Assembly (NCBI GenBank): GCA_016844745.1
Contig: JAERMQ010000045.1
Location: 1-42,513 of the forward strand
Reading direction: 5' to 3'
DNA: 42,513 nt
Source of the DNA: Ignavibacteria bacterium
GTDB taxonomy: Bacteria > Bacteroidota > Ignavibacteria > Kapaibacteriales > UBA2268
A program made the translations under genes and the position numbers. Shown here piece by piece: positions 14,187-22,295 of the stretch (its first letter is position 1; every line of letters begins with the position of its first letter). The notes under the pieces were generated by a model. It was not told the origin of the DNA. It did no database searches and was given only the letters and a program-made list of their open reading frames with translations.

Positions 14187-16553
14187 ATGTTAGGAACAAT
14201 ACTTATTTTTATATTATTAGGTTTATCGGTTTATACTGCCGTAGCCTATTTCCTTTCCTCAAAACACGAAGGAATGCTCAAAAAATCCAGAGGCATGTAC
14301 TATGCCATAGCCGGCTTGATATTTTTTATTTCAGCCCTTCACATGGGAAATATTTTATCACATAGCTTCGAATATCATTATGTCTGGAGCTATTCATCTC
14401 GGGAATTATCACCATTAATGCTAATGTCTTCCTTTTATGCCGGACAAGAAGGCTCATTCCTGCTCTGGACATTTTTTACCGGACTTTTCGGATTGTTTGC
14501 ATTATCGTATGCAAAAAAACGGGATTACGAATGGCAATTGATGGGATTCTATGTTATCATAATAGCATTTTTAGCTCTGATGTTAATAGCAAAAAATCCT
14601 TTTCAATTCATTTGGGAGGCATTCCCGAACGTAAAAGAAGGAACCATACCACCCAACGGACGTGGATTAAATCCTGTTCTGGAAAATTACTGGATGTCGA
14701 TTCATCCACCGATTCTATTCTTCGGATTTGCGGCTATGACTGTGCCATTTTGCTTTGCTTTAGCTGCTTTATTGAAAAGAGAATATAAAAATTGGATAAA
14801 TATTGCGCTTCCCTGGTTTAATTTCGCAGCAACCGTTCTCGGATTTGGCATAATGTTAGGTGGTTTCTGGGCTTATGAAACACTTGGCTGGGGTGGTTTC
14901 TGGGGCTGGGACCCGGTCGAAAATTCATCATTATTACCCTGGATGGCCGCCGTTGCTGCAATACATACCTTGCTCGTTCAGAAAAAAACCGGCGGATTAA
15001 TTAAAACAAACTTTGTTATCACTTTTGTTTCTTACATTTTTGTAATATACTCGACATTCCTCACCCGGAGCGGTATTTTAGGCGATACATCCGTTCATTC
15101 ATTCGCTGAACCGGGTAATTTTGTCTATGCAATTCTTCTTTCAGTTTTGATAATTGTCTCCATTTCAGGTTTTGTCTTTATGATAATAAGGAGAAAAGAC
15201 CTGATTACCGATAAAATGAATTTCGCGATAAACTCAAAAGAATTCATTATTACAATCGGAACAATCTTCTTACTTGCTGCCACTGCCGTAGTCTTTTTCG
15301 GGACAAGCTGGCCTATTATTTCAGGGATTTTCTCAGGTACGAAATCGTCCGTTGATTCTGCTTTTTACAATAAGTGGACTTTGCCGCTTGCTGTTGTTAT
15401 GTTAGCGCTGAACTCGATTTCCTTCTATTCAATCTGGAATAAAACCGATTGGTCCCAGAAATCAGGAAAACTACTTGTTATTGCAATAACTGCACTAATT
15501 ATTTCAATAATATTCTTCTTTTTAGGAATCAAGGATTTCTTCCATTTACTGCTTATATTCACAACATTTGCCGTAATTGTCCAGAATATTATTTTCTTTA
15601 TTACCAACAGAACACGAAGCATCACAAGGATGGGGCATTACATTTCCCATTTCGGTATCTCGATATTTCTGCTTGGCGCTTTGTTGCTTGCTGATTTCTC
15701 AGAATCTTCTCATGCAACATTTACAAAAAATTCCGTACAATCGGTTATAGGGCATAATTTTAAATATGTCGATAAACAGCAAATCGAAATTGAGAAAAAA
15801 GACAGGGAGAAATATAAATACATTATCAAAATCGATGAGGGAGCTAAAGAGTCCATTGTCGAACCAATTATTTATTGGAGTATGTATAACGATATGCAGA
15901 GTCCTTTTTTCGAACCCGGAATTAGCAGGGGATTCTTTAAGGACATATACATATCTCCGAAATCTGTTGAATACAATGACCCCTCGAAATCTGTAACATT
16001 GGGGAAAGGCGATTCCGCTGCTCTACCCGGATTACAGAATTTCAAATTGCAATTAATAAGATTCGATATGTCGCATATTATGGCAGCTTCGGATTCAGCT
16101 CCGATAACACTCGGTACTATTGTTAATTTTATTCGGGATAGTCAATTAAAGGAAGATACGATAACTTCGCAATTCGATATGAGTTCCGGCGCTATTATTC
16201 CAATTTGGAAACCAATAGATACGACAGGTTATGAAATCGGGTTCATGAAATTTGTTATTGATAAAGAAACCATCGGCAATTCGAAGGCTATTTTCAGCTT
16301 CAGGAAAATTGGTGAAAAAGCTCCCGAACAAGTTGAAACTCTTTATGCGGACATTTCTACCAAACCTATGATAAATCTTGTTTGGTTTGGGGTATTAGCT
16401 ATCGTTGCCGGATTCTTCCTTGCGGGGCTTAAGCACATGATACGCCAGAAACCGGTCACTGTTCAAGCACATGAAGTTGCTCCAGGAACTCCTGCCGAAC
16501 CCACTGTTGCAACGGCTAAAGAGTCGGTATCCGATAGTTCTGAAGAGGAATAA
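14187..16553 (+). CDS. ccmF: CcmF cytochrome c haem lyase subunit
   Basis: A 788-residue multi-helix protein with the CcmF WWD signature WGGFWGWDPVENSSLLPW (235-252) and conserved His sites including H173 (SIHPPILF) and H260. It transfers haem from CcmE to CxxCH sites of apocytochromes, such as CcoO and CcoP encoded upstream. The C-terminal periplasmic region (about 515-740) makes it longer than the roughly 650 residues of proteobacterial CcmF. A last helix (about 732-750) precedes an acidic tail. No ccmA, ccmB, ccmG or ccmH gene is in the window. Confidence 0.95.
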   Translation: MLGTILIFILLGLSVYTAVAYFLSSKHEGMLKKSRGMYYAIAGLIFFISALHMGNILSHSFEYHYVWSYSSRELSPLMLMSSFYAGQEGSFLLWTFFTGLFGLFALSYAKKRDYEWQLMGFYVIIIAFLALMLIAKNPFQFIWEAFPNVKEGTIPPNGRGLNPVLENYWMSIHPPILFFGFAAMTVPFCFALAALLKREYKNWINIALPWFNFAATVLGFGIMLGGFWAYETLGWGGFWGWDPVENSSLLPWMAAVAAIHTLLVQKKTGGLIKTNFVITFVSYIFVIYSTFLTRSGILGDTSVHSFAEPGNFVYAILLSVLIIVSISGFVFMIIRRKDLITDKMNFAINSKEFIITIGTIFLLAATAVVFFGTSWPIISGIFSGTKSSVDSAFYNKWTLPLAVVMLALNSISFYSIWNKTDWSQKSGKLLVIAITALIISIIFFFLGIKDFFHLLLIFTTFAVIVQNIIFFITNRTRSITRMGHYISHFGISIFLLGALLLADFSESSHATFTKNSVQSVIGHNFKYVDKQQIEIEKKDREKYKYIIKIDEGAKESIVEPIIYWSMYNDMQSPFFEPGISRGFFKDIYISPKSVEYNDPSKSVTLGKGDSAALPGLQNFKLQLIRFDMSHIMAASDSAPITLGTIVNFIRDSQLKEDTITSQFDMSSGAIIPIWKPIDTTGYEIGFMKFVIDKETIGNSKAIFSFRKIGEKAPEQVETLYADISTKPMINLVWFGVLAIVAGFFLAGLKHMIRQKPVTVQAHEVAPGTPAEPTVATAKESVSDSSEEE

Positions 16554-16611
16554 AGGTGGATTACCTTGAATCAATATTGATTAGTTATCGTAAATAAAAA
16601 CATTTGATAGT

Positions 16612-16645
16612 AAGAATCCGGAAACAAAATAGTTTTCGGATTCTT
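16612..16645 (+). terminator. Hairpin terminator after ccmF
   Basis: A 14-bp stem (aagaatccggaaac / gttttcggattctt, one mismatch or G-U pair) with a 6-nt loop lies 58 bp after the ccmF stop. The following tract (ATTATTA) is a weak U-run. Confidence 0.6.
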
Positions 16646-16685
16646 ATTATTAAATATGTTCCGCTATGAAATGACATTTTAAAGT

Positions 16686-16738
16686 CAGACAAGAATGTCT
16701 AACTTACTTAAATTCAGTAGAACAGACATTCTTGTCTG
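16686..16738. repeat. Perfect 15-bp inverted repeat
   Basis: The arms cagacaagaatgtct (16686-16700) and its exact reverse complement (16724-16738) are separated by 23 nt. It shares the GAATGTC motif with the palindromic elements elsewhere in the window. Confidence 0.85.
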
Positions 16739-17007
16739 TTTATTAATGTCCATTGAATCTGGAATTCATATAATAAGGTAAGTTCTGAAAATTGGAATAA
16801 TAGGGATTGTCATTACAGAGAAAAAGGCTGAGTCAAAAGCCCGGAAGAATGTCATTCATTTATTCAAATACTTTTCAAACTTAGATGAAAATCAAAATAA
16901 AGTAGTAGCAGAAACGTTTCACAATTTGAAATAATTAAAAAAAGTACGATATTTGCAGTATTCAAGTTCTGCTCAATTAAAAAGGAAAACAAATTGCAGA
17001 GTACGAA

Positions 17008-17574
17008 ATGAAATTTCGAGATACAATGGGACGGCAAAAGAAATTTCTAATATTATTTTTCATTACAAGTATCGTGTTGACATGCTGTGTACGAAAAGAT
17101 TATCCTCCTATCCTTTTTGATATAACTCAAGTTCCTACTGCTACAAAAGGTAAAGTTGTTGAATTCTTCTATCGTGATAGCATTAAAACCCATTCTTTTT
17201 CCGAGCTAACCCAAAATAAAGTTGTTATTATCACATTCTGGGGGAGCTGGGTTGCCGCTTGCCAAAGACAAATCAGGACTATGGCTGAACTTTGGGAAGA
17301 GTATGCCGGTCGCGATTTGGTTATCATTGGCATGAACGTAGATACATCTGTTAATTTAGGCTTTAAGGTTAGAAAACACCTTGAAGGAAACAAAATTCCT
17401 TATGTTAATTTCTTAGCTACATCTGAAATTATTGATGGTTACGGAGGGATTACTACTATCCCGACGACAATTCTAATTGATAAGGAAGGTAAAGTTTTAG
17501 CTAAAATTGAAGAAGAAAAAACTAAAAGTGAGTTGAAAGATTACCTGTCAAAAATCTTTGAACGTTCTTATTGA
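17008..17574 (+). CDS. TlpA/ResA-like thioredoxin-fold lipoprotein with VxxC active site
   Basis: A 188-residue exported protein. The lipobox LTCC (24-27) predicts a lipoprotein anchored at Cys26 or Cys27. A thioredoxin fold follows, with VVIITFWGSWVAACQRQI (72-89), the cis-Pro motif TTIPTTILID and a C-terminal helix. TlpA/ResA proteins normally carry WCxxC; here the first Cys is Val82 and only Cys85 remains, so a standard dithiol-disulfide exchange is not possible. It lies after the ccm genes, where thioredoxin-like CcmG/ResA proteins are usual, but a normal CcmG role is doubtful given the missing Cys. ATG 17026 is an alternative start. Confidence 0.82.
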   Translation: MKFRDTMGRQKKFLILFFITSIVLTCCVRKDYPPILFDITQVPTATKGKVVEFFYRDSIKTHSFSELTQNKVVIITFWGSWVAACQRQIRTMAELWEEYAGRDLVIIGMNVDTSVNLGFKVRKHLEGNKIPYVNFLATSEIIDGYGGITTIPTTILIDKEGKVLAKIEEEKTKSELKDYLSKIFERSY

Positions 17575-17591
17575 CAAAATAAAAAAATATA

Positions 17592-18041
17592 ATGTTTGAT
17601 ATAGGCGGCGGCGAATTAATTTTAATAGTCCTTGCGATTCTGGTACTTTTCGGACCACAAAGAATACCGGAGTTTGCTAAAATGTTCTCAAAAGGAATGC
17701 AGCAAATCCGTCAGGCTCAATCGCAATTCCAGAGCCATATTACTGAAATCCGCTCTGATATTGAAAAATCAGTAGATGTCAAAGAAGAAAATGAAATTCA
17801 AAGAAAAAGAGAGGAAAACCGTTTGAAGGCTATTGCCGAAGAGGAAACTTCGTCCGAAACTGAGTCAATCTATCCCGAATTGAATCATAGACCCGATTCG
17901 GAAATTTTACCAAATATACCTTTAAAAAATTACGAAATTCTTACTATTGAAGACGAATCTGATAAACCAGGTAATAATACTACGATAGCTCATGATGAAA
18001 GAAATAACACACCCCATAGTCCTATCTCAATCGGGGAATAG
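17592..18041 (+). CDS. tatA: TatA/TatB-family twin-arginine translocase subunit
   Basis: A 149-residue protein with a short N-terminal membrane helix (about 6-20), the hinge FGPQRIPE (20-27) and an amphipathic helix (FAKMFSKGMQQIRQA), the hallmark of TatA/TatB. The tail (60-149) is long, charged and low in hydrophobicity. Its length leans towards TatB, while the GGGE N-terminus fits TatA; the sequence alone does not decide. No tatC is in the window. It starts 17 bp after the thioredoxin-like gene and probably shares its transcript. Tat export is used by several respiratory iron-sulfur proteins. Confidence 0.85.
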   Translation: MFDIGGGELILIVLAILVLFGPQRIPEFAKMFSKGMQQIRQAQSQFQSHITEIRSDIEKSVDVKEENEIQRKREENRLKAIAEEETSSETESIYPELNHRPDSEILPNIPLKNYEILTIEDESDKPGNNTTIAHDERNNTPHSPISIGE

Positions 18042-18110
18042 GTAATACTTTAATTTACAATTTAGAAATATTCGAAATAAAAATTTTGAGTATATAAATC
18101 AAATGAAAAC

Positions 18111-18145
18111 AAGATGTCCTACATCTGGCAGATGTAGGACATCTT
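18111..18145. terminator. Perfect 16-bp hairpin between convergent genes
   Basis: The arms aagatgtcctacatct (18111-18126) and its exact reverse complement (18130-18145) enclose a 3-nt loop (GGC). It sits between the tatA stop and the 3' end of the minus-strand STAS gene, a natural place for a bidirectional terminator, although flanking U-tracts are short. Confidence 0.65.
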
Positions 18146-18183
18146 TAATTCGAATACAGATATCTTTTTTAAGTCTAAAGAAC

Positions 18184-18534
18184 TTAATCCTCCTCATATT
18201 CAAGGTCTTCGCAGGCTTCATCAATAGTATCATAGAAATCAAAAAGAGTTTCAGTTTGTGATATATGAAGCATAGTCCGCACCATTCCGGTTACACCAAC
18301 AAGGGCTATTGGAATAGCATTCTCTTTTAATTGACGATGAGCAAGCAATAATGCACCCAAACCGGAACTGTCTATTTGTTCGACATGCGCCATATCAATA
18401 ACTAAAGCATCTATATCAGGCTGGCACAGAATCAGCATTTGTGCTTTGAATTGTGATGAAATTTCATTGTCAACCTTTTCATGTTTCAACGTAAAAATTA
18501 CTATTTGACCTCTGTTTTCTACCGTAAAATTCAT
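18184..18534 (-). CDS. STAS-domain protein, second anti-anti-sigma factor
   Basis: A 116-residue STAS domain starting MNFTVENRGQIVIFTL. The switch motif QIDSSGLGALL (53-63) keeps both Ser residues (56 and 57) found in SpoIIAA/RsbV, so it is probably phosphorylatable. It ends in an acidic tail (EACEDLEYEED). It differs clearly from the STAS protein at 11516 and has no kinase or phosphatase neighbour, so it may feed into the upstream partner-switching module or another one. The ATG at 18534 is chosen over a TTG at 18561. It diverges from the glycosyltransferase gene across 55 bp. Confidence 0.85.
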   Translation of the reverse strand: MNFTVENRGQIVIFTLKHEKVDNEISSQFKAQMLILCQPDIDALVIDMAHVEQIDSSGLGALLLAHRQLKENAIPIALVGVTGMVRTMLHISQTETLFDFYDTIDEACEDLEYEED

Positions 18535-18589
18535 ATTTTGCACTTCCAAAAGATTGAACAAATTTATTTTTTTTAATTATGCAATTTAT

Positions 18590-19633
18590 ATGAAATTTTC
18601 GAAAATTCAAACCATAGAAAAAATTTTAATAATCAGGCTAAGTTCAATGGGCGATGTTTTGCTTTCAACAATGCTCCCAAGAATATTGAGAAAGCAGTAT
18701 CCATCAGCCCGGATTGATATTGCTGTTGCCCGGCAATTCTCCGAAATATTCATATTTAATCCTTATATCTCGAACTTGTTTGAATATGATAAAAACGCAT
18801 CTCTTAAAGAAAATAAGGAAAATCTATTAAAAATTGCTACTGGGAAATATGATTTAATAATAGATTTACAGCGGAATTTCCGAAGCTTTCATTTAAGATG
18901 GGGATTAGGAAAACATGTTAGGAAAATTAAAAAAAACCGGCTTAATAAATTATCATTGGTTTATTTTAAAAGGGCGATAAAGAGTATTGAGCCAATCCCA
19001 CTTGTGTATCTCAAGGCTGCCGGTGTTATTGACGATGGAATGCCGCTCGAGTTATGGCTGCCTAACGAAAAGCAAGCTGTATATGTGAGAAAAAAAACAT
19101 ACTCTCAGGAAACTAAGCAGGTAATTGCTTTGGCTCCGGGCGCTCATCATGCAACAAAGCGCTGGCAACCTGAAAAATTTGCCGAATTATCCGAAAAAAT
19201 TTTTTCGAATTATAAATATGATATTATTCTTTTAGGTGGCGTTGCAGATAAAGAAATTTGTGGCAGAGTTAAGAACATTGCTCAATGCCCAATTACAGAT
19301 TATTCAGGCGCTTCATCAATAATCGAAACGGCAAAACTTCTCGATTCAGCCACACTACTGATTACAAACGATACCGGGGTTTCGCATATTTCAGCCGTCC
19401 GGCAAATACCCGTTATAACAATATTTGGTAGTACTACACCGGATTTTGGATTTTCGCCATTCAGAGTGCAAAGCCAAATAATTGAAAAACAGATTAGTTG
19501 CAGACCATGTACACATATTGGACGGTCATCATGTCCAAAAAAGCATTTCGATTGTATGAATTTAATCACGGTTGACGATGTTTTTATAAAGGTAAATGAA
19601 ATTCTATCATTATTAATAAGTGCTTCAAAATAG
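18590..19633 (+). CDS. Glycosyltransferase family 9 (heptosyltransferase-like)
   Basis: A 347-residue GT-B enzyme. The N-terminal KILIIRLSSMGDVLLS (11-26) is the family 9 signature of ADP-heptose:LPS heptosyltransferases. The C-terminal half has the donor-site region IALAPGAHHATKRWQPEKFAEL and the conserved TNDTGVSHISAVRQIPVITIFGSTTP. A Cys-containing motif (CRPCTHIGRSSCPKKHFDC) near the end is common in the family. It likely adds a heptose or similar sugar to LPS core; the exact sugar is not determinable. The ATG at 18590 is preferred to a TTG at 18554. Confidence 0.9.
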   Translation: MKFSKIQTIEKILIIRLSSMGDVLLSTMLPRILRKQYPSARIDIAVARQFSEIFIFNPYISNLFEYDKNASLKENKENLLKIATGKYDLIIDLQRNFRSFHLRWGLGKHVRKIKKNRLNKLSLVYFKRAIKSIEPIPLVYLKAAGVIDDGMPLELWLPNEKQAVYVRKKTYSQETKQVIALAPGAHHATKRWQPEKFAELSEKIFSNYKYDIILLGGVADKEICGRVKNIAQCPITDYSGASSIIETAKLLDSATLLITNDTGVSHISAVRQIPVITIFGSTTPDFGFSPFRVQSQIIEKQISCRPCTHIGRSSCPKKHFDCMNLITVDDVFIKVNEILSLLISASK

Positions 19634-19717
19634 AATACAATACATTTTAACAACACATTGATTACATACCCTATTAACTAAATATAAAAAGTTATTATAA
19701 CGATAGTAATTTTTAAT

Positions 19718-19725
19718 TAATTTTG
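19718..19725 (+). promoter_or_regulatory. Possible -7 element of the ackA promoter
   Basis: TAATTTTG matches TAnnTTTG and lies 54 bp upstream of the ackA ATG in a very AT-rich 146-bp gap. No TTTG occurs at the expected -33 distance, so the support is partial. Confidence 0.3.
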
Positions 19726-19779
19726 TATTATGTGAGTTAGAAATAACTTATATCATTACGAAATTATTAAGGAAAAAAA

Positions 19780-21027
19780 ATGAATGTATTCGTATTAAAT
19801 TGCGGCAGTTCGTCACTAAAATTTCAATTAATTTCATCCGACCTCGAAATAATCGAAAGAGACGAGGATAAACAATTAGCAGCAGGGTTGATTGAGCGAG
19901 TTGGAAGCCAGTCCCTGATTAATTTTCGCATTGACGGCAAAAGCTCATTTAAATCCGCCGTTCCGCTTCGCGACCATAGAGCAGCCCTCAATTATGTAAT
20001 TCAATGGCTCTCATCACCCGAAACCGACATTCCGGGTATAAAAGGTATCGAGGATATTCACGCCGTAGGTCATCGAGTCGTACATGGGGGTGAAGCTTTC
20101 GTACGAGCAGTAAAAATCGATAATGAGGTAATTGCCGGAATCGAAGATTGTATCGAGCTTGCTCCTTTGCACAATCCGGCAAATTTAAAAGGTATCCATG
20201 CTGCACGAGAGGTTTTCGGTCCTACGATTCCACAAGTTGCCATATTCGATACTGCTTTTCATGCAACCATGCCCGAGACATCATATTTGTATGCTATTCC
20301 CTATCAAATCTATAGAAGATATAAAATCAGGAAGTATGGATTTCATGGTACTTCACACAGGTATATCGCCTTCAGGTACGGTAAGTTGACCGGAACTCCC
20401 CGGGAAAACACCAATATAATAACTCTGCATTTGGGAAACGGCTGTTCTGCTTGTGCAATAAAAGCTGATAAATCAATAGACACTTCAATGGGATTTACTC
20501 CTCTCGAAGGTTTAATGATGGGAACTCGTTGCGGGGATATAGACCCGACTGTCATTGAATATTTGTCCCACAAGGAAGGTTCTTCAATCGACGAAGTTTT
20601 TTCAATATTGAATAAACGCTCGGGCTTACTTGGAATATCCGGACTGACCAATGATTTACGCGACCTTGAAATCGAAGCTAACGAACATCAGGACAGGCGT
20701 GCCATTCTTGCAATGGATATGTTTTGCGGCAAAGTGAAGAAATATATCGGCGCTTATTTAGCCGGTATGAATGGCGCCGATGCGATTTGTTTTTCTGCCG
20801 GAATTGGCGAAAATGCACCGGATATTCGTGCAAAAATTTGCTCCAATATGGATTTCTTTGGGATATTGCTTGATGAAGAATTGAATCAGCAGGCAGTTGG
20901 AGGAAGGGAAATGTGCATAAGTTCTCCTGAAAGCCGTATCAAAGTATATGTTATACCAACCAACGAGGAACTTGTATTAGCAAGGGATACAATCAGAGTT
21001 GTATTAAATGCTCCGCGTTATGCATGA
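19780..21027 (+). CDS. ackA: Acetate kinase
   Basis: A 415-residue ASKHA-fold kinase interconverting acetyl phosphate plus ADP and acetate plus ATP. It has the N-terminal phosphate motif NCGSSSLKFQL (7-17), VGHRVVHGGE, the FDTAFHATMP substrate-site motif, YGFHGTSHRY, LHLGNGCSACAI, DTSMGFTPLEGLMMGTRCGD and FSAGIGENAPDIR, all diagnostic for AckA. Length is normal (about 400). It is followed 68 bp later by pta, giving the classic acetate-forming and ATP-yielding pair, and the two are probably cotranscribed. Confidence 0.97.
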   Translation: MNVFVLNCGSSSLKFQLISSDLEIIERDEDKQLAAGLIERVGSQSLINFRIDGKSSFKSAVPLRDHRAALNYVIQWLSSPETDIPGIKGIEDIHAVGHRVVHGGEAFVRAVKIDNEVIAGIEDCIELAPLHNPANLKGIHAAREVFGPTIPQVAIFDTAFHATMPETSYLYAIPYQIYRRYKIRKYGFHGTSHRYIAFRYGKLTGTPRENTNIITLHLGNGCSACAIKADKSIDTSMGFTPLEGLMMGTRCGDIDPTVIEYLSHKEGSSIDEVFSILNKRSGLLGISGLTNDLRDLEIEANEHQDRRAILAMDMFCGKVKKYIGAYLAGMNGADAICFSAGIGENAPDIRAKICSNMDFFGILLDEELNQQAVGGREMCISSPESRIKVYVIPTNEELVLARDTIRVVLNAPRYA

Positions 21028-21095
21028 TTATCCCGGTGACAATTATATTTGGCTCAGGTTATTTATTAATTTTGAATTATTGAAAAGAGAAATTT

Positions 21096-22076
21096 ATGGA
21101 AGAGAATAAATTTATTAAAAGTATAAGACAGAAAGCAACATTAAAAAATTGTAGGGTTGCTTTCCCGGATGCTGATGATATCCGAACAATCAAAGCCGCA
21201 AGATTCCTGTCAGACAACTCAATCGCCCGTCCTGTTCTCGTTGGTAATATGGATTCAATTTCAGCAATAGCTAATGATAACAATATTTCCTTAATTGGCT
21301 TTGATATTATTAATCCTTTAGTGAGTTCTAATTTACCTGAATTCTCATCAATGCTTTACGAGAAGCGAAAAGCCAAAGGAATGAATGAAATTCAGGCAAT
21401 GGAAGAAGTGAAAAATCCATTATTGTTTGCAGGGTTTATGCTTGAAACCTCAATGGTAGATGTTGTCGTTGGCGGCAATGTCTCATCTACGGGAGATGTG
21501 ATTCGTTCTGCCATTTTTTCAGTCGGAGTAGCATCCGGTATATCTATTGTCAGCAGTTATTTTATCATGGTTCTTCAGGAGCGATTGCTTTGTTTCGCAG
21601 ATTGTGCAGTCAATCCCGACCCAACGGCTGCCCAGCTTGCTGATATAGCGATTTCATCTGCACATAACTTCCAATCAGTAACCGGCGAATATCCGCGCGT
21701 AGCCATGCTTTCCTTCTCAACAAAAGGAAGCGCAACTCATCCATTGGTTGAAAAAGTCCAGACAGCAACAAAAATCCTGAAAGATAAAGCGCCCGACATT
21801 TTATCAGATGGGGAAATGCAGGCTGATGCTGCACTGATTACGTCCATTGGCGAACGTAAATGCAAAGGCTCTCCGGTTGCAGGTAAGGCAAACGTTTTGA
21901 TTTTTCCCGACCTGAATTCCGGAAATATCGGATATAAACTTACTGAACGATTAGCAGGCGCCGAAGCTATTGGACCAATTGTTCAGGGATTAAAAAAACC
22001 TTATTGTGATTTATCCCGCGGTTGTTCGGTTGATGATATGATTAACGTGACTGCAATTTGTTGCCTCATGGCTTAA
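21096..22076 (+). CDS. pta: Phosphate acetyltransferase
   Basis: A 326-residue single-domain phosphotransacetylase converting acetyl-CoA and phosphate to acetyl phosphate and CoA. Visible family motifs are STGDVIRSAIFSVG, FADCAVNPDPTAAQLADIA, AMLSFSTKGSATH, DGEMQADAAL, NVLIFPDLNSGNIGYKL and the terminal DLSRGCSVDDM. Length matches the short Pta class (about 330), without the N-terminal regulatory domains of long Pta. It pairs with the upstream ackA and is homologous to the MaeB C-terminal domain and to Ptb in this window. Confidence 0.94.
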   Translation: MEENKFIKSIRQKATLKNCRVAFPDADDIRTIKAARFLSDNSIARPVLVGNMDSISAIANDNNISLIGFDIINPLVSSNLPEFSSMLYEKRKAKGMNEIQAMEEVKNPLLFAGFMLETSMVDVVVGGNVSSTGDVIRSAIFSVGVASGISIVSSYFIMVLQERLLCFADCAVNPDPTAAQLADIAISSAHNFQSVTGEYPRVAMLSFSTKGSATHPLVEKVQTATKILKDKAPDILSDGEMQADAALITSIGERKCKGSPVAGKANVLIFPDLNSGNIGYKLTERLAGAEAIGPIVQGLKKPYCDLSRGCSVDDMINVTAICCLMA

Positions 22077-22149
22077 GTAAAATAAATTTTATTGATAATA
22101 TTACAATATAATTGACTTTAATACTGTAGTAGTTTTTGAAATTAGAAGC

Positions 22150-22225
22150 AATGTCATTGACAGCGAATTGAAGAATCCAGTCCCAACGTCACTATTGGAT
22201 TCTTCACTTCGCTGCCAATGACATT
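22150..22225. repeat. Palindromic element, P2 family (imperfect)
   Basis: Two 30-bp arms (22150-22179 and 22196-22225) match except at two positions; the left reads gtcattgacagcgaattg where the right gives gtcattggcagcgaagtg. It lies between pta and the ammonia-lyase gene and may terminate the ackA-pta transcript. Confidence 0.9.
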
Positions 22226-22295
22226 CTTCCCAACTCATTCCAAACTTCTTTTAAGTATTAATATTTATAATATTTACAAACTGAAAAAGGAAAAT

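Larger units (their letters stand above)
16554..17007. other. 454-bp intergenic stretch after the ccm genes
   Basis: It holds a terminator-like hairpin (16612-16645), a perfect 15-bp inverted repeat (16686-16738) and otherwise AT-rich sequence. A 50-codon open frame ending at about 16936 has no usual start codon and is not called. No RNA gene was recognised. Confidence 0.7.

Noticed and set aside
16782..16936. An open frame ending in KVVAETFHNLK in the gap after ccmF
   Set aside because: It has no ATG, GTG or TTG at a sensible position and only about 50 codons, and it matches no family I know. It could be a remnant, but there is not enough to call a pseudogene.
22218..22295. Upstream extension of the ammonia-lyase to an ATG at 22218
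   Set aside because: The extra 26 residues come from the right arm of a palindromic repeat; the ATG at 22296 aligns with the family start and has a purine-rich site before it.
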